This document shows positions 16,633 to 25,968 of a stretch of DNA of 64,000 bases, one piece after another. The notes beneath the pieces were generated by a model. It was given only the letters and a program-made list of their open reading frames with translations. It was not told the origin of the DNA and searched no databases. Source of the DNA: Micromonospora tarapacensis (GTDB lineage: Bacteria; Actinomycetota; Actinomycetes; Mycobacteriales; Micromonosporaceae); contig NZ_JAHCDI010000003.1 of assembly GCF_019697375.1 (NCBI RefSeq), forward strand, positions 744,001 through 808,000, given 5' to 3'. Position numbers and translations under genes: made by a program. Numbering within the stretch: the first letter of the stretch is position 1; every line of letters begins with the position of its first letter.

Positions 16633-17141
16633 CCGGCCCGCTGGTCCGTCCGGCCGGGCCGGCCGACTTCGCCGCGGTGGCCCGGCTCACCGTCGCGGCG
16701 TACGAGGCCGACGGGCAGCTCAAGGGTGAGACCGGCTACGCCGAGGTGCTGGCCGACGTGGTCGGTCGGGCGGCGCACGGCGACGTCCTGGTCGCCGTCG
16801 ACCCGGTCACCGGCCGGCTGCTCGGCTCGGTCACCTTCGTCCTGCCCGGCAGCCGCTACGCCGAGCTGTGCGGCCCGGGCGAGGCCGAGTTCCGGATGCT
16901 GGCGGTCGACCCGGCGGCGCAGAGCCGGGGAGCCGGCGCGGCCCTCGTCGACGCCTGCGTCGCCCGGGCGAACGAGTTGGGCTGCACCGCCCTGACGATC
17001 TGCGTACGCGCGGGCCACGCCGAGCCCGCCCACCGGCTCTACCGGCGGCGCGGCTTCGTCCGGGTGCCGGCGCGGGACTGGAGTCCACTGCCCGGGGTCG
17101 ACCTGCTCGCCCTGCGCCTGCCACTCGACACGACGCACTAG
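16629..17141 (+). CDS. GNAT-family N-acetyltransferase
   Basis: 170 residues with a GNAT fold. The core acetyl-CoA motif is FRMLAVDPAAQSRGAGAALV, followed by the motif-B region with AEPAHRLYRRRGFVRV. TTG 16629 overlaps the stop of the biotin-carrier gene, so the two are coupled. The acceptor is unknown. Confidence 0.88.
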   Translation: MTGPLVRPAGPADFAAVARLTVAAYEADGQLKGETGYAEVLADVVGRAAHGDVLVAVDPVTGRLLGSVTFVLPGSRYAELCGPGEAEFRMLAVDPAAQSRGAGAALVDACVARANELGCTALTICVRAGHAEPAHRLYRRRGFVRVPARDWSPLPGVDLLALRLPLDTTH

Positions 17142-17155
17142 CTAGCCGCCACCGG

Positions 17156-17734
17156 TCAGGGTTCGGTGGGCGGGGCGGCGATGGCGGCGAGCAGTTCGTC
17201 CGCGACTTCGAGGGCGACCCGCCTACGTTCGGCGTCGCTGATGTCGGGTGTGCGTACGGCGAACCAACTGCTGTGCACGGCGAACAGGGCCAGCACGGCA
17301 CGGAGCTGGGCGCCGGGGGAGTCGTCACCCTGGCAGAGTGCGGTGGCCAGCCGGAACATCCGGCCGCGCAGCTCCCGGCCGGCGGAGAGGCTCTTCAACG
17401 CGGTCTGGTTCTGCTCGAAGAACCGCATCACCGAGTGCTGCTCGCCATTGAACGTGGCGTCGGCGTACCGCTCGACGACGGCCCGGCGGGTGACCAGCGT
17501 GGCCGGCTGGCTTTCGGCCCAGGCGATCAGCGCGTCCATCCGCTCCAGCCGGTCCTCCACGACGCTGGTGACGATCTCGTCCTTGCTCTTGAAGTGGTAG
17601 TAGAGCGCAGCCTTGGTCACCCCGAGCCGCTCGGCCACCTCACGCAGGGACGTCGCCTCGTAACCCTGCTCGGTGAAGAGCTCCAGCGCCACGGCCTTGA
17701 TCCGCTCCCGCGTGCCGCCTGTGCTCTGACTCAC
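17156..17734 (-). CDS. TetR-family transcriptional regulator
   Basis: 192 residues. The N-terminal helix-turn-helix is TSLREVAERLGVTKAALYYH, and the rest is a ligand-binding helical domain. It is divergent from an MFS exporter, with an inverted repeat between the two starts, so it probably represses that exporter and itself until an inducer binds. The ligand is unknown. Confidence 0.92.
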   Translation of the reverse strand: MSQSTGGTRERIKAVALELFTEQGYEATSLREVAERLGVTKAALYYHFKSKDEIVTSVVEDRLERMDALIAWAESQPATLVTRRAVVERYADATFNGEQHSVMRFFEQNQTALKSLSAGRELRGRMFRLATALCQGDDSPGAQLRAVLALFAVHSSWFAVRTPDISDAERRRVALEVADELLAAIAAPPTEP

Positions 17735-17773
17735 CCGTCCCTGCCCATCCGGTTGGCCGTCGTCACCTGTCCA

Positions 17774-17819
17774 ACTTACCGTCCGGCTAGTAAGGTGACT
17801 AGCCGGGCGGCAAGTAAGT
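17774..17819. promoter_or_regulatory. Candidate TetR operator, inverted repeat
   Basis: Arms ACTTACC...CCGGCTAG (17774-17790) and CTAGCCGG...AAGTAAGT (17799-17819) mirror each other around an 8-base centre. It lies in the 114-base gap between the divergent regulator and exporter starts, where it can control both. Confidence 0.65.
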
Positions 17820-17848
17820 GCGCCGCATCTCGGGGGGAGAGCTTACCG

Positions 17849-19432
17849 ATGGCCCAGCAGAACCAGGCTGCCGTGCGACCCAATGTCCGGGTCGTACTCT
17901 TCGGCCTGATGATCGCCATGATGCTGGCGATGCTCGACAACATGATCGTGAGCACCGCCCTGCCCCGCATCGTGGGCGAGTTCGGCGGGCTCAACCACTT
18001 CACCTGGGTGGTGACCGCCTACGTGCTGGGCACCACCGTCTCCACCCCGATCTGGGGCAAGCTCGGCGACCTCTACGGCCGTAAGGCGGTCTTCCTCACC
18101 GCCGTGGTGATCTTCCTGGTCGGTTCCGCGCTGTGCGGGATGGCCGGTTCGGGTTTCCTCGGCGGTCCCGACGACGGCATGGTCCAGTTGATCGCCTTCC
18201 GGGCCGTGCAGGGTCTGGGCGCCGGTGGCCTGATGGTCGGCGTCATGGCGATCATCGGTGACCTGGTGCCGCCCCGTGAGCGTGGCCGGTACCAGGGCAT
18301 GATCGCCGGGATCATGGCCATCGCGATGGTGGCCGGCCCACTGGTCGGCGGCTTCATCACCGACCACCTCTCCTGGCGCTGGGCGTTCTACGTCAACCTG
18401 CCGCTGGGCGGCGTGGCGCTGGTGCTGCTGATCGCCACCATGCACCTGCCCAAGTACCGCACCGAGCACCGGATCGACTGGCTCGGCGCCGCGCTGCTGT
18501 CGGTGGGCATCACCGGCATCGTGTTGATCACCACCTGGGGCGGCAACGAGTACGCCTGGGCCTCCCCGCAGATCCTCGGCCTCGCCGTACTAGCGGTCGC
18601 GGCGCTGGTGCTCTTCGGGCTCGTCGAGCGGCGGGTCCCCGAGCCGATCCTGCCGCTGCGGCTCTTCGCCAACCGGAACTTCGCCCTCATCTCGGTGATC
18701 GGTTTCCTGCTCGGCTTCGCGATGTTCGGCGCGATGAACTTCCTGCCGCTCTATCAGCAGACCGTCCAGGGGGCCTCGGCCACCAACTCCGGCCTGCTGC
18801 TGCTGCCACTGATGTTCGGCATGCTGGTGGTCTCGCTGGTCGTCGGCCGGGCGATCACCCGGACCGGGCGGTACCGGATCTTCCCGATCGTCGGCGGCGG
18901 GGTGATGGCCGTCGGGCTCGCCCTGCTGAGCCTGCTGGACGTGGACACCAGCAAGGTCGCCTCGTCGCTCTACATGCTGGTGCTCGGCGCCGGCATGGGC
19001 TTCCTCATGCAGACGTCCATGCTGATCGCGCAGAACAGCGTCGCCCAGAGGGATCTCGGTGCGGCCAGCGGTGCGGCCACCTTCTTCCGGTCCATCGGCG
19101 GGTCGTTCGGCATCTCGCTGTTCGGTGCCATCTTCGCCAACCGGCTGGCCGGCTCTGCGGCCGGCGGCGCGTTCAGCGGCGGTGGGGAGTCCGGTGCGGC
19201 GATGAACATCGAGCAGCTCAAGGAGTTGCCGGCGCAGGCGCGCGAACTGGTGCTCGGTGGCCTCGCGGACGCGATCTCGCACGTGTTCGGATGGGCCGTG
19301 ATCTTCGCGGTCGTGGTTCCGGTGCTCGCCTGGTTCATCCGGGAGATCCCGCTGCGTACCAGCAACGACGCCGAGCCGGCCAGCCCGGAGGAGCAGGCCG
19401 AGACCGCCCTGGCCCGTTCCCCGGCCGCCTGA
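17849..19432 (+). CDS. MFS drug exporter, DHA2 (14-TMS, EmrB/QacA) family
   Basis: 527 residues with about 14 hydrophobic helices. Motif A of the drug-H+ antiporters is visible as GKLGDLYGRK, motif D1 near the start as LDNMIVSTALPRIVGEF, and motif C in MVAGPLVGG. It sits in the cytoplasmic membrane and is expected to expel hydrophobic compounds using the proton gradient. ATG 17849 has GGGGGGAGAG upstream. The TetR gene in front is the likely regulator. The last 30 residues are acidic and cytoplasmic. Confidence 0.93.
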   Translation: MAQQNQAAVRPNVRVVLFGLMIAMMLAMLDNMIVSTALPRIVGEFGGLNHFTWVVTAYVLGTTVSTPIWGKLGDLYGRKAVFLTAVVIFLVGSALCGMAGSGFLGGPDDGMVQLIAFRAVQGLGAGGLMVGVMAIIGDLVPPRERGRYQGMIAGIMAIAMVAGPLVGGFITDHLSWRWAFYVNLPLGGVALVLLIATMHLPKYRTEHRIDWLGAALLSVGITGIVLITTWGGNEYAWASPQILGLAVLAVAALVLFGLVERRVPEPILPLRLFANRNFALISVIGFLLGFAMFGAMNFLPLYQQTVQGASATNSGLLLLPLMFGMLVVSLVVGRAITRTGRYRIFPIVGGGVMAVGLALLSLLDVDTSKVASSLYMLVLGAGMGFLMQTSMLIAQNSVAQRDLGAASGAATFFRSIGGSFGISLFGAIFANRLAGSAAGGAFSGGGESGAAMNIEQLKELPAQARELVLGGLADAISHVFGWAVIFAVVVPVLAWFIREIPLRTSNDAEPASPEEQAETALARSPAA

Positions 19433-19451
19433 CCGGGTCGTGCTGACCCGG
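19433..19451. terminator. Convergent hairpin after MFS gene
   Basis: CCGGGTC and GACCCGG (19433-19439, 19445-19451) pair around a 5-base loop, directly after the MFS stop. Confidence 0.55.
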
Positions 19452-19490
19452 CGCCGCGGGGCGGGGCGGGTCAGGGCGGGGCCGGCACGG

Positions 19491-21182
19491 TCAGGGCGGC
19501 GGAGGGCCGGGGATGCGCGGTCGTAGCAGGCGCAGCAGACGGCGCAGCACGGCACGCGGCGAACCACGGCGCCGGCCGGCGGTCGGGCCGGTGAGCGTGC
19601 GCGCCAGCGCGACGGCCTCCGGGGTGAGGCCCGGCGTGGCCAGCGCCAGGTGAGCCAGGGAGGGTGCGGCGGGTACCGGGCGATCCCGGCCCGTCGCGGC
19701 CGTGGCCGCCAGCCGCTCGGCGACCACCCGGGCCACGTCGGGCCGGACCGACGGGTCCACCCAGGCGGCGGTCACCAGGGCGAACAGGGCCGCCTCGGTG
19801 ACCTCCTCCACCTCCCGGGCCAAGTCCACCAGCACCTGCCGCCGGGTCGAGGTCGCCCAGGGCTCGTCGGTGCGATGGTGCAGCAGGCCGAGGCAGGCCC
19901 ACACCTGCACGCAACGCACCCACAGGGCCGGGTCCTGGCCGGCCAGGACCCGACCCAGGGCGGTCTGCGGGACATCGGGCGGATGGGCCAGCAGGCCGAG
20001 CAGATCGGGCAGGTCGAGAGTGGCCAGGCCGACCGCGGCGTCGTACGCCGCGGGTGGGTGGGGCCAGGCCGGCCGGGCGAGTTCGCGCAGCCGGCGGGCC
20101 GCCTCGGCGGACGGCGGAGGCGGCGTCGGGCGTACCGCGCCCACCGCCGGGTCGAGTCCGGCGACGTCGCGCGGGCGCGGTGCCCCGGTCGCCGACGCGG
20201 CCGGCGTGAGCTGCCCCAGCCACGGGCGTCCGCGGCAGCACTCGGCCAGATCGCCGTGCTCGTGCGAGTCGTCCGGATGGTCGCGGACGAAGTCGGCCAG
20301 CGCGACCAGGTGACGCACCTCGCCGTCACGCTGGAACCGCAGCCGGTGCGCGGTGTGCACCGCGCAGTCGAAGGACGGGTTGCGGGTCAGCGCCTGCTCG
20401 ATCCAGCGCAGCGCCTCCTCCAGCCGGCCGTGGTCGGCCAGCGTGCCGGCGATGTCGGCGTACACCGCCAGATCGTCCGGATCGTGGCCGACGGCGCGGC
20501 GCAGCGCGGCGAGCGCCTCGCGGGTCCGGCCGGCGCTGCGCAGGGCGTATCCAAGCCAGACCTCACCCATCTTCGACGGCGCCGCGCGTACCCCCCGGGT
20601 GGCCCACCGGACCGCGAGCGGAACCTCGCCCACCCGCCGGGCCAGCGCGGACGCCGTGCCCAGCAGCAGGCCGTGCTCCGGATGGACGGTGACCGCGTTG
20701 CGGGCCAGCGTGAGGTAGGCCGCCAGGGCCGGACGGGCTGCCGGCGGCACCGGATCGGGTGCGGCGGCGCAGACCTGCAACAACACCCGCGCCGCCTGGT
20801 CGGGACCGAGGCGCTCGGCCAACTCCGGCGAGGTCACCCAGGGCACGCCCGCCCAGTCCGCACCGGGCGCGTGCGCGGTGGCGGCGATCAGCAGGTCGAG
20901 CCCTTCGGCCGGGCGACCTGCCGCGGCGAGCAGGTGCGCGCGGGCAACCACCGCCCCGACGAAGGTGTGGTGCTGCAACGGGAACAGACCCACGCCGCCG
21001 TCACCGCTGGCCGCGGCCAACTGGGCGAGGGTCTCGTGCACCTCGGGCAGCGTCGGCGCGCGGGCGAGCGCGGCCGCGACATGGTCGGCGGCGTGCGCCA
21101 GCTCGCCGGAGTCCAGGGCCTGCCGGGCCAGGACCAGCTCCTCCGTCGCCGGCAACGCCCGGTCGTTCGTTCCCTCGGCCAC
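19491..21182 (-). CDS. Tetratricopeptide repeat protein
   Basis: 563 residues with no signal peptide or membrane segment. TPR-like helix pairs are clear at about 18-50 (ARQALDSGELAHAADHVAAA) and 215-285 (LGYALRSAGRTREALAALRR, then AGTLADHGRLEEALRWIEQA). The C-terminal half is Leu/Ala/Arg-rich and helical without a recognised domain. TPR proteins serve as protein-binding scaffolds; partner unknown. The start is GTG 21182. It is divergent from the SIS gene across a 173-base region with nested inverted repeats. Confidence 0.82.
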   Translation of the reverse strand: MAEGTNDRALPATEELVLARQALDSGELAHAADHVAAALARAPTLPEVHETLAQLAAASGDGGVGLFPLQHHTFVGAVVARAHLLAAAGRPAEGLDLLIAATAHAPGADWAGVPWVTSPELAERLGPDQAARVLLQVCAAAPDPVPPAARPALAAYLTLARNAVTVHPEHGLLLGTASALARRVGEVPLAVRWATRGVRAAPSKMGEVWLGYALRSAGRTREALAALRRAVGHDPDDLAVYADIAGTLADHGRLEEALRWIEQALTRNPSFDCAVHTAHRLRFQRDGEVRHLVALADFVRDHPDDSHEHGDLAECCRGRPWLGQLTPAASATGAPRPRDVAGLDPAVGAVRPTPPPPSAEAARRLRELARPAWPHPPAAYDAAVGLATLDLPDLLGLLAHPPDVPQTALGRVLAGQDPALWVRCVQVWACLGLLHHRTDEPWATSTRRQVLVDLAREVEEVTEAALFALVTAAWVDPSVRPDVARVVAERLAATAATGRDRPVPAAPSLAHLALATPGLTPEAVALARTLTGPTAGRRRGSPRAVLRRLLRLLRPRIPGPPPP

Positions 21183-21270
21183 GTCGTCCTCTCACTCGTC
21201 GGTACCGGCTGCGCGGTGAGGTCGGGTCAGCGTAGGTGACGGGCCCCAGCTCTGGTGATCCAATGCGCAG

Positions 21271-21322
21271 TGCTGCTCGTTCGATTGCTGAGATCGAAAA
21301 CAGAGTGCAAGACTGAGCAGCA
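21271..21322. promoter_or_regulatory. Nested inverted repeats upstream of the SIS gene
   Basis: TGCTGCTC (21271-21278) pairs with GAGCAGCA (21315-21322). Inside, TTCGAT (21280-21285) pairs with ATCGAA (21293-21298). The segment is AT-richer than its surroundings and ends 33 bases before the ATG. It could be an operator or a folded 5' leader. Confidence 0.4.
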
Positions 21323-21355
21323 AACGCGCGGCTTTCGCGCAGGGGAGGAGTTTCC

Positions 21356-22408
21356 ATGACGCGCCCAGGTAGCGGCATGGCCGCCGACATCGACGAGCAG
21401 CCGGCCGGTTACGAGCGGTTGCTCTCCGCCGAACACGCCGCACCGATCGCCCGGGTGGCCGCGGCGGTGGCCGAGCGCCGGCCACGGCACGTGGTGTTCA
21501 CCGCGCGGGGCACCTCCGACCACGCCGCGCTGTACGCCGCCTATCTCACCGAGATCCGTCTCGGCCTGCCAGCCGGCCTGGCCTCACCGAGCGCGGTGAC
21601 CCTCTTCGGTGCCCGGCCGGACCTCTCCGACGCCCTGGTCGTCGGCGTCAGCCAGAGCGGCGGCTCACCCGATCTGGCCGAAGTGCTCCGGGCCGCCCGG
21701 GACTCCGGCGCGCTCACCCTCGCGGTCACCAACGCGCCGGACTCCCCGCTGGCGAGCGCCGCCGAGCTGTCCGTCGACATAGCCGCCGGGCACGAGCGGG
21801 CGGTGGCCGCCACCAAGACCTACACCGCTGAGCTGCTCGCCCTGCTGATGCTGGTGGAGGGGATCCGGGCCGGCGACGGCGCGCTGCCCGCCGAGGAGCG
21901 GCAGGCCCTGGCCGACCTGCCCGAGCTGGCCGCGCGCACCCTGACCGACCCCACCCCGGCCCAGCTCGCACCGCGTTACCGGTTCGCCGCCCAGCTGGTC
22001 ACCACCGGCCGGGGGTACGCCTACCCGACCGCCCGGGAGGCGGCGCTGAAGCTGATGGAGACGTCATACCTGCCGGCGCTGGCGTTCTCGGGCGCCGACC
22101 TGCTGCACGGCCCGCTCGCCATGACCGATCCGGCCGTGCCGGTGCTGGCGGTGGTCGGCTCGGGGCCGGGCGGGCGGGCGATGGGCGAGGTGCTGCCCCG
22201 GCTCGGCGAGCGTCGGGCCGACGTGGTGGTGGTCGGCTCCGCCGAGGTCGGCGGCGCCACCCGCATCGCCGTGCCCGAGGTCGACGAACGGTACGCCCCG
22301 CTGCTGGACATCCTGCCGTTGCAGCGGCTGGCGCTGGCCCTGGCCCTGGCCCGGGGCGAGGATCCGGACTCGCCGCGCGGGCTGAGGAAGGTCACCGCGA
22401 CGATGTGA
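21356..22408 (+). CDS. SIS-domain aminosugar isomerase/deaminase-like protein
   Basis: 350 residues with two SIS (sugar isomerase) domains and no glutaminase domain. The phosphosugar loops are FTARGTSDHAALYAAYL and VGVSQSGGSPDLAEVLRAAR. AVAATKTYTAELLALLML and YPTAREAALKLMETSYLPA match the isomerase half of GlmS and AgaS/NagB-II proteins. It probably acts on glucosamine-6-phosphate or a related aminosugar phosphate; the exact reaction is uncertain. ATG 21356 follows GGGGAGGAG. Confidence 0.87.
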   Translation: MTRPGSGMAADIDEQPAGYERLLSAEHAAPIARVAAAVAERRPRHVVFTARGTSDHAALYAAYLTEIRLGLPAGLASPSAVTLFGARPDLSDALVVGVSQSGGSPDLAEVLRAARDSGALTLAVTNAPDSPLASAAELSVDIAAGHERAVAATKTYTAELLALLMLVEGIRAGDGALPAEERQALADLPELAARTLTDPTPAQLAPRYRFAAQLVTTGRGYAYPTAREAALKLMETSYLPALAFSGADLLHGPLAMTDPAVPVLAVVGSGPGGRAMGEVLPRLGERRADVVVVGSAEVGGATRIAVPEVDERYAPLLDILPLQRLALALALARGEDPDSPRGLRKVTATM

Positions 22409-22432
22409 GCCGCGGCGTGGCAGTCTGTCGGC

Positions 22433-24019
22433 GTGTCCACACTGCGCGACCTTGCCGAGGAGCACACCCGGCTGCGTCCGGCCGACATCGACCACCTGCA
22501 CCGCGTCGCCGGCGACTGGCAGCTGCTGTCCGACCTCTCCTTCGCCGACCTGCTGCTCTGGGTGCCGGTCGACGGCGAGGGCAGCTTCCTCTGCGTGGCC
22601 CAGGTCCGCCCGACCACCGCGCCCACCGCCTACCAGGACGACCAGGTGGGACGGATCGTCGGCGGGCCGGAGGTGGCGCACCTGGAGGTCGCCTACCGGC
22701 AGGGACGGATCTGGCGGGAGGGCGACCCGGTCTGGTACGGCGACGTGCCCGCCCGGCACGAGGCGATCCCGGTCCGGTTGCGCGCGGCCGACGGCGAATC
22801 CGGTGAGCTGATCGCCGTGGTGGGCCGGGACACCAACCTGTCCACCGCCCGCACGCCCAGCCAGTTGGAGCTGAACTACCTGACCACGGCCGACGACCTG
22901 GCCCAGATGATCGCCGACGGCACCTTTCCGCCGCCCCGGCACCCGGGGGAGACCACCTCCGCGCCGCGCGTCGGCGACGGTCTGGTCCGGTTGGACGCCG
23001 GCGGCAAGGTCACCTACGCCAGCCCGAACGCGCAGTCGGCGTACCGCCGGTTGGGGCACGCATCGTTGCTGGTGGGGGAGGATCTCGCGGTGCTGCACCG
23101 CCGCCTGGCCGGCGATCCCCTGGAAGGCACCGACGCCGCGAACGGCATCCTCGCCGCGTTGCGCGGCGAGGCGCCGCCCCGGCGGGAGATCGACGCCCGC
23201 GGCGCGACCATGCTCACCCGGGCCCTGCCGCTGATGCCCGCCGGAGTGCCGATCGGCGCGCTGGTGCTGGTCCGCGACATCACCGAGGTGCGCCGCCGCG
23301 ATCGTGCCCTGATCACCAAGGACGCCACCATCCGGGAGATCCACCACCGGGTGAAGAACAACCTGCAGACCGTCGCGGCGCTGCTGCGCCTGCAGGCCCG
23401 CCGGGTGTCGATGCCGGAGGCGCGGGTGGCCCTGGAGGAATCCGTGCGGCGGGTGGCGTCGATCGCCCTGGTGCACGAGACGCTCTCCATGTCCAGCGAC
23501 GAGGTGGTTGAGTTCGACGGCATAGTCGACCGGGTGGCCAGCGCGGCGACCGAGGTGGCGGCGACCGAGGTGAGCGTCGGGATGCGGCGCAGGGGGAGCT
23601 TCGGTGTGCTGCCGGCCGAGATCGCCACCTCGCTGGTGATGGTCCTCAACGAGTTGCTGCTCAATGCCGTCGAACACGGCTTCCCGCCGGCCGGCGACGA
23701 CCTGGCGGGGGCGGAACCGGCCGCTGGCGAGCCGACGGAGCCGGCTGGGCCGGCCGCCGCCTCGGCGGAGCCCGCGCCCGAGGTTGTGGTGTCGGCTCAT
23801 CGGTTCCGCAAGATGCTGCACGTCACCGTGGCCGACAACGGCCGAGGGCTGCCGGTCGGCTTCGACGCCGAAGGTGGCGGCAAGCTCGGGCTGCAGATCG
23901 TCCGGGCGCTGGTCACCGGCGAACTGCGTGGCAGCATCGAGCTGCGTCCGGGCGCCGCGGGGGGCACCGAGGCATTCCTCGCCGTTCCGCTGGCCCGCGG
24001 CGTCCCGGAGGGCCGCTGA
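22433..24019 (+). CDS. PdtaS-type sensor histidine kinase
   Basis: 528 residues, soluble. An N-terminal GAF-like domain (1-150) and a PAS-like domain (about 175-290) precede a HisKA_2 phospho-acceptor region with REIHHRVKNNLQTVAALLRL, then an HATPase with NELLLNAVEHGF and DNGRGLP. This order matches mycobacterial PdtaS (Rv3220c), the kinase for an ANTAR-type RNA-binding antiterminator. An Ala/Glu/Pro-rich insert sits inside the ATPase domain. No response regulator is adjacent. In Mycobacterium the gene lies next to whiB1; here whiB1 is 5.5 kb away. GTG start. Confidence 0.9.
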   Translation: MSTLRDLAEEHTRLRPADIDHLHRVAGDWQLLSDLSFADLLLWVPVDGEGSFLCVAQVRPTTAPTAYQDDQVGRIVGGPEVAHLEVAYRQGRIWREGDPVWYGDVPARHEAIPVRLRAADGESGELIAVVGRDTNLSTARTPSQLELNYLTTADDLAQMIADGTFPPPRHPGETTSAPRVGDGLVRLDAGGKVTYASPNAQSAYRRLGHASLLVGEDLAVLHRRLAGDPLEGTDAANGILAALRGEAPPRREIDARGATMLTRALPLMPAGVPIGALVLVRDITEVRRRDRALITKDATIREIHHRVKNNLQTVAALLRLQARRVSMPEARVALEESVRRVASIALVHETLSMSSDEVVEFDGIVDRVASAATEVAATEVSVGMRRRGSFGVLPAEIATSLVMVLNELLLNAVEHGFPPAGDDLAGAEPAAGEPTEPAGPAAASAEPAPEVVVSAHRFRKMLHVTVADNGRGLPVGFDAEGGGKLGLQIVRALVTGELRGSIELRPGAAGGTEAFLAVPLARGVPEGR

Positions 24020-24084
24020 ACGGTTCGCCGCCGCCGCGCCGAGCCGCCCGCTTGCCGGCCGGTCCAGCCGCCGGCCGGAACGGA

Positions 24085-25631
24085 TCAGCGGGTGAGCAGC
24101 GCGACGGTGAGGCCGGCGCGCGGCCAGACCTGGGCGACCGTGAAGCCGGCGCGCAGCGCGTCCCCCTGGGGCCGGGCACGGCGGCCAGCGGGTCGGCACG
24201 GCGACCGGCCAGCAGCAGCCAGACCCGGTCGACGCCGGCCAGGCAGTCGGCCGGCCGGTCGCATTCGGCGGCCCACAGGTCGCCCCGGCGGACCTGCCCC
24301 TCGGCCAGCAGCACGTCCCGCGGAAGCCGTCCGCCCAGGTGGTAGCCGAGACCGAGATCGAGGAAGAGCCAGCTGTCCCGAGGCGAGTAGACCACCGCGT
24401 CGCCGGGGCGTTGGCCGGCGGCGACGATCCGGGCCGCTGCCCGGTAGTCGACCGTGGCGCTGCGCGGCCACTCGTGGGTGCGGCGCAGTGCCACCTGGTC
24501 GGGTAGGCCGAGCAGCCCGGCCAGGGCCACCACGGCCAGGGCGGGCGGCAACCGTGCCGACGCCAGTGCCGCGCCGGCCAGCAGGCAGCCGAACGGCACC
24601 ACGAAGACCAGGTAGCGGGGCACCCACAGGGGCACGACCAGCCCGGCCAGGAAGAGCAGCGACACCGGCAGCAGCACGCAGCTCGCCGGCAGCAGGCCGC
24701 GCCGGCCGGCCCGGGCGGCGCCGAGCGCGGCGAGCCCGACCAGCAACCCGCCGACCACCCCGCTCTGCGCCACCCCGCCGGCGAGCGCCGCCAGGTCGCC
24801 GGGACGGGCGGCGTCCACCCAGTCCAGTTGCCGGGCCCGCTGTCCCCGGGCCGCCAGCGCCAGCGGCGCCACCGCCACCATCACCGGCACCAGGGCGGCC
24901 AGCCAGCGCGGGCCCGGCCGCGGCCGGCCCCGCTCCCCGCGGCCGGCTCCCGGGGCGGTGGGCACGGTTTCGGGCCCCGTGCCGCCGGATTCCGCGCCGC
25001 CGCGCCTCGCGGCGGCGAGCACGACGACCGCGTGGGCGGCGAGCAGGGTCAGGGCGACCAGGTGGGTCAGCCCCAGGGCGATGGTCGTCGCGGCGTACCA
25101 GACCCAGCGGCGCCGACCGGGCTGGTTCAGCGCGTCCACCAGCAACAGAGTGCTCAGCACGGCGAGTGCGGTGGCCAGGGCGTACGGCCGGGCCTCCTGG
25201 CCGTACCTGGAGGTGCCGGGGAGCACCGCGACCAGCAGCCCGGCGAGCAGACCGACGCGGGCGTCCCAGAGCCGCCGGCCGAGCACGGCGGTCAGGCCGG
25301 CGGTCGCGGCCATCGCGAGCGCGGAGGGCAGGCGCAGCGCGGCCACCGAGTCGCCGGCCACCGTCACCCAGGCGTGCATGAGCAGGTAGTACGGCCCGGC
25401 GGCGGCGTCGATGGTGCCGGCCAGCCGGAGCAGGCCGGCGACTCCTCGGGTGGCGGCGCTCCAGGTCGCCAACTCGTCGCGCCACGGCTGGGCGGTGTCC
25501 AGCCCGACCAGCGTCACCAGCAGGGCGACGCCCGCCGGCACCAGCCACACCGGCAGCGAGCGCAGGCGCATCCCGCTCAGCCGGACGCCTGTTCCGGCGG
25601 CCGGGATCGACCTACCGGACAAATCCCCCAT
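24085..25631 (-). CDS. GT-C (GT39/PMT-like) membrane glycosyltransferase (apparent frameshift)
   Basis: About 515 residues with some ten membrane helices. The first loop has QPWRDELATW with the acidic residues expected of lipid-phosphosugar-using GT-C enzymes. GTSRYGQEARPYALATALAV is typical of the actinobacterial family. From ATG 25631 the frame is good to PLAAVPGPRG near 24170, then reads an artificial Arg/Pro tail. The natural end (GDALRAGFTVAQVWPRAGLT) lies in the next frame and stops at 24085. One missing base in the C5/G4 run at 24162-24171 explains this. Donor and acceptor unknown. Confidence 0.8.
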
Positions 25632-25685
25632 GCCGCGAGCCTGCCACACGGTTGCGCTCCGGGTGGTGGCAGCGACCGCCCGTGA

Positions 25686-25699
25686 TGTGGGATCCCACA
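25686..25699. promoter_or_regulatory. 14-bp perfect palindrome in the divergent gap
   Basis: TGTGGGATCCCACA lies between the GT-C gene (start 25631, reverse) and the leader peptide (25745, forward). Its place fits an operator for the sulfur operon. Confidence 0.45.
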
Positions 25700-25744
25700 C
25701 GTGCTCATTGGCCGCCCGGTGCCGGGTGTGGCAGCATGACGTCC

Positions 25745-25831
25745 ATGACTGCCGCCGTCGTCCGCCGCTTCGTGGCCCGCCGCCACGTCGATTACGGCCG
25801 CGTGCGCAGCGCCATCTGTCCGGCTCACTGA
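25745..25831 (+). CDS. Cysteine-type leader peptide upstream of sulfite reductase
   Basis: A 28-residue open frame ending TGA 25829-25831: it starts MTAAVVRRF and contains RRHVDYGRVRSAIC before PAH. The pattern RRHVDLxRxxSAxC is known from putative leader peptides placed in front of sulfur and cysteine genes in many actinobacteria. Ribosome stalling near the Cys codon is the proposed way of sensing cysteine. It lies 137 bases before the sulfite reductase start. No other coding sequence explains the interval. Confidence 0.75.
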   Translation: MTAAVVRRFVARRHVDYGRVRSAICPAH

Positions 25832-25968
25832 CGACGCCCGACCATTCCTGCCTCGGGCACGCAGCGCGCCGGCCGGGCAGAGACATCGTCGTCCCGGCCT
25901 CCTCCGGGAGCCGCTCGCCGCGTCCGCGTAGGCCAACTGAGGCACAGCAGACAACGGAGGACGCCGCG

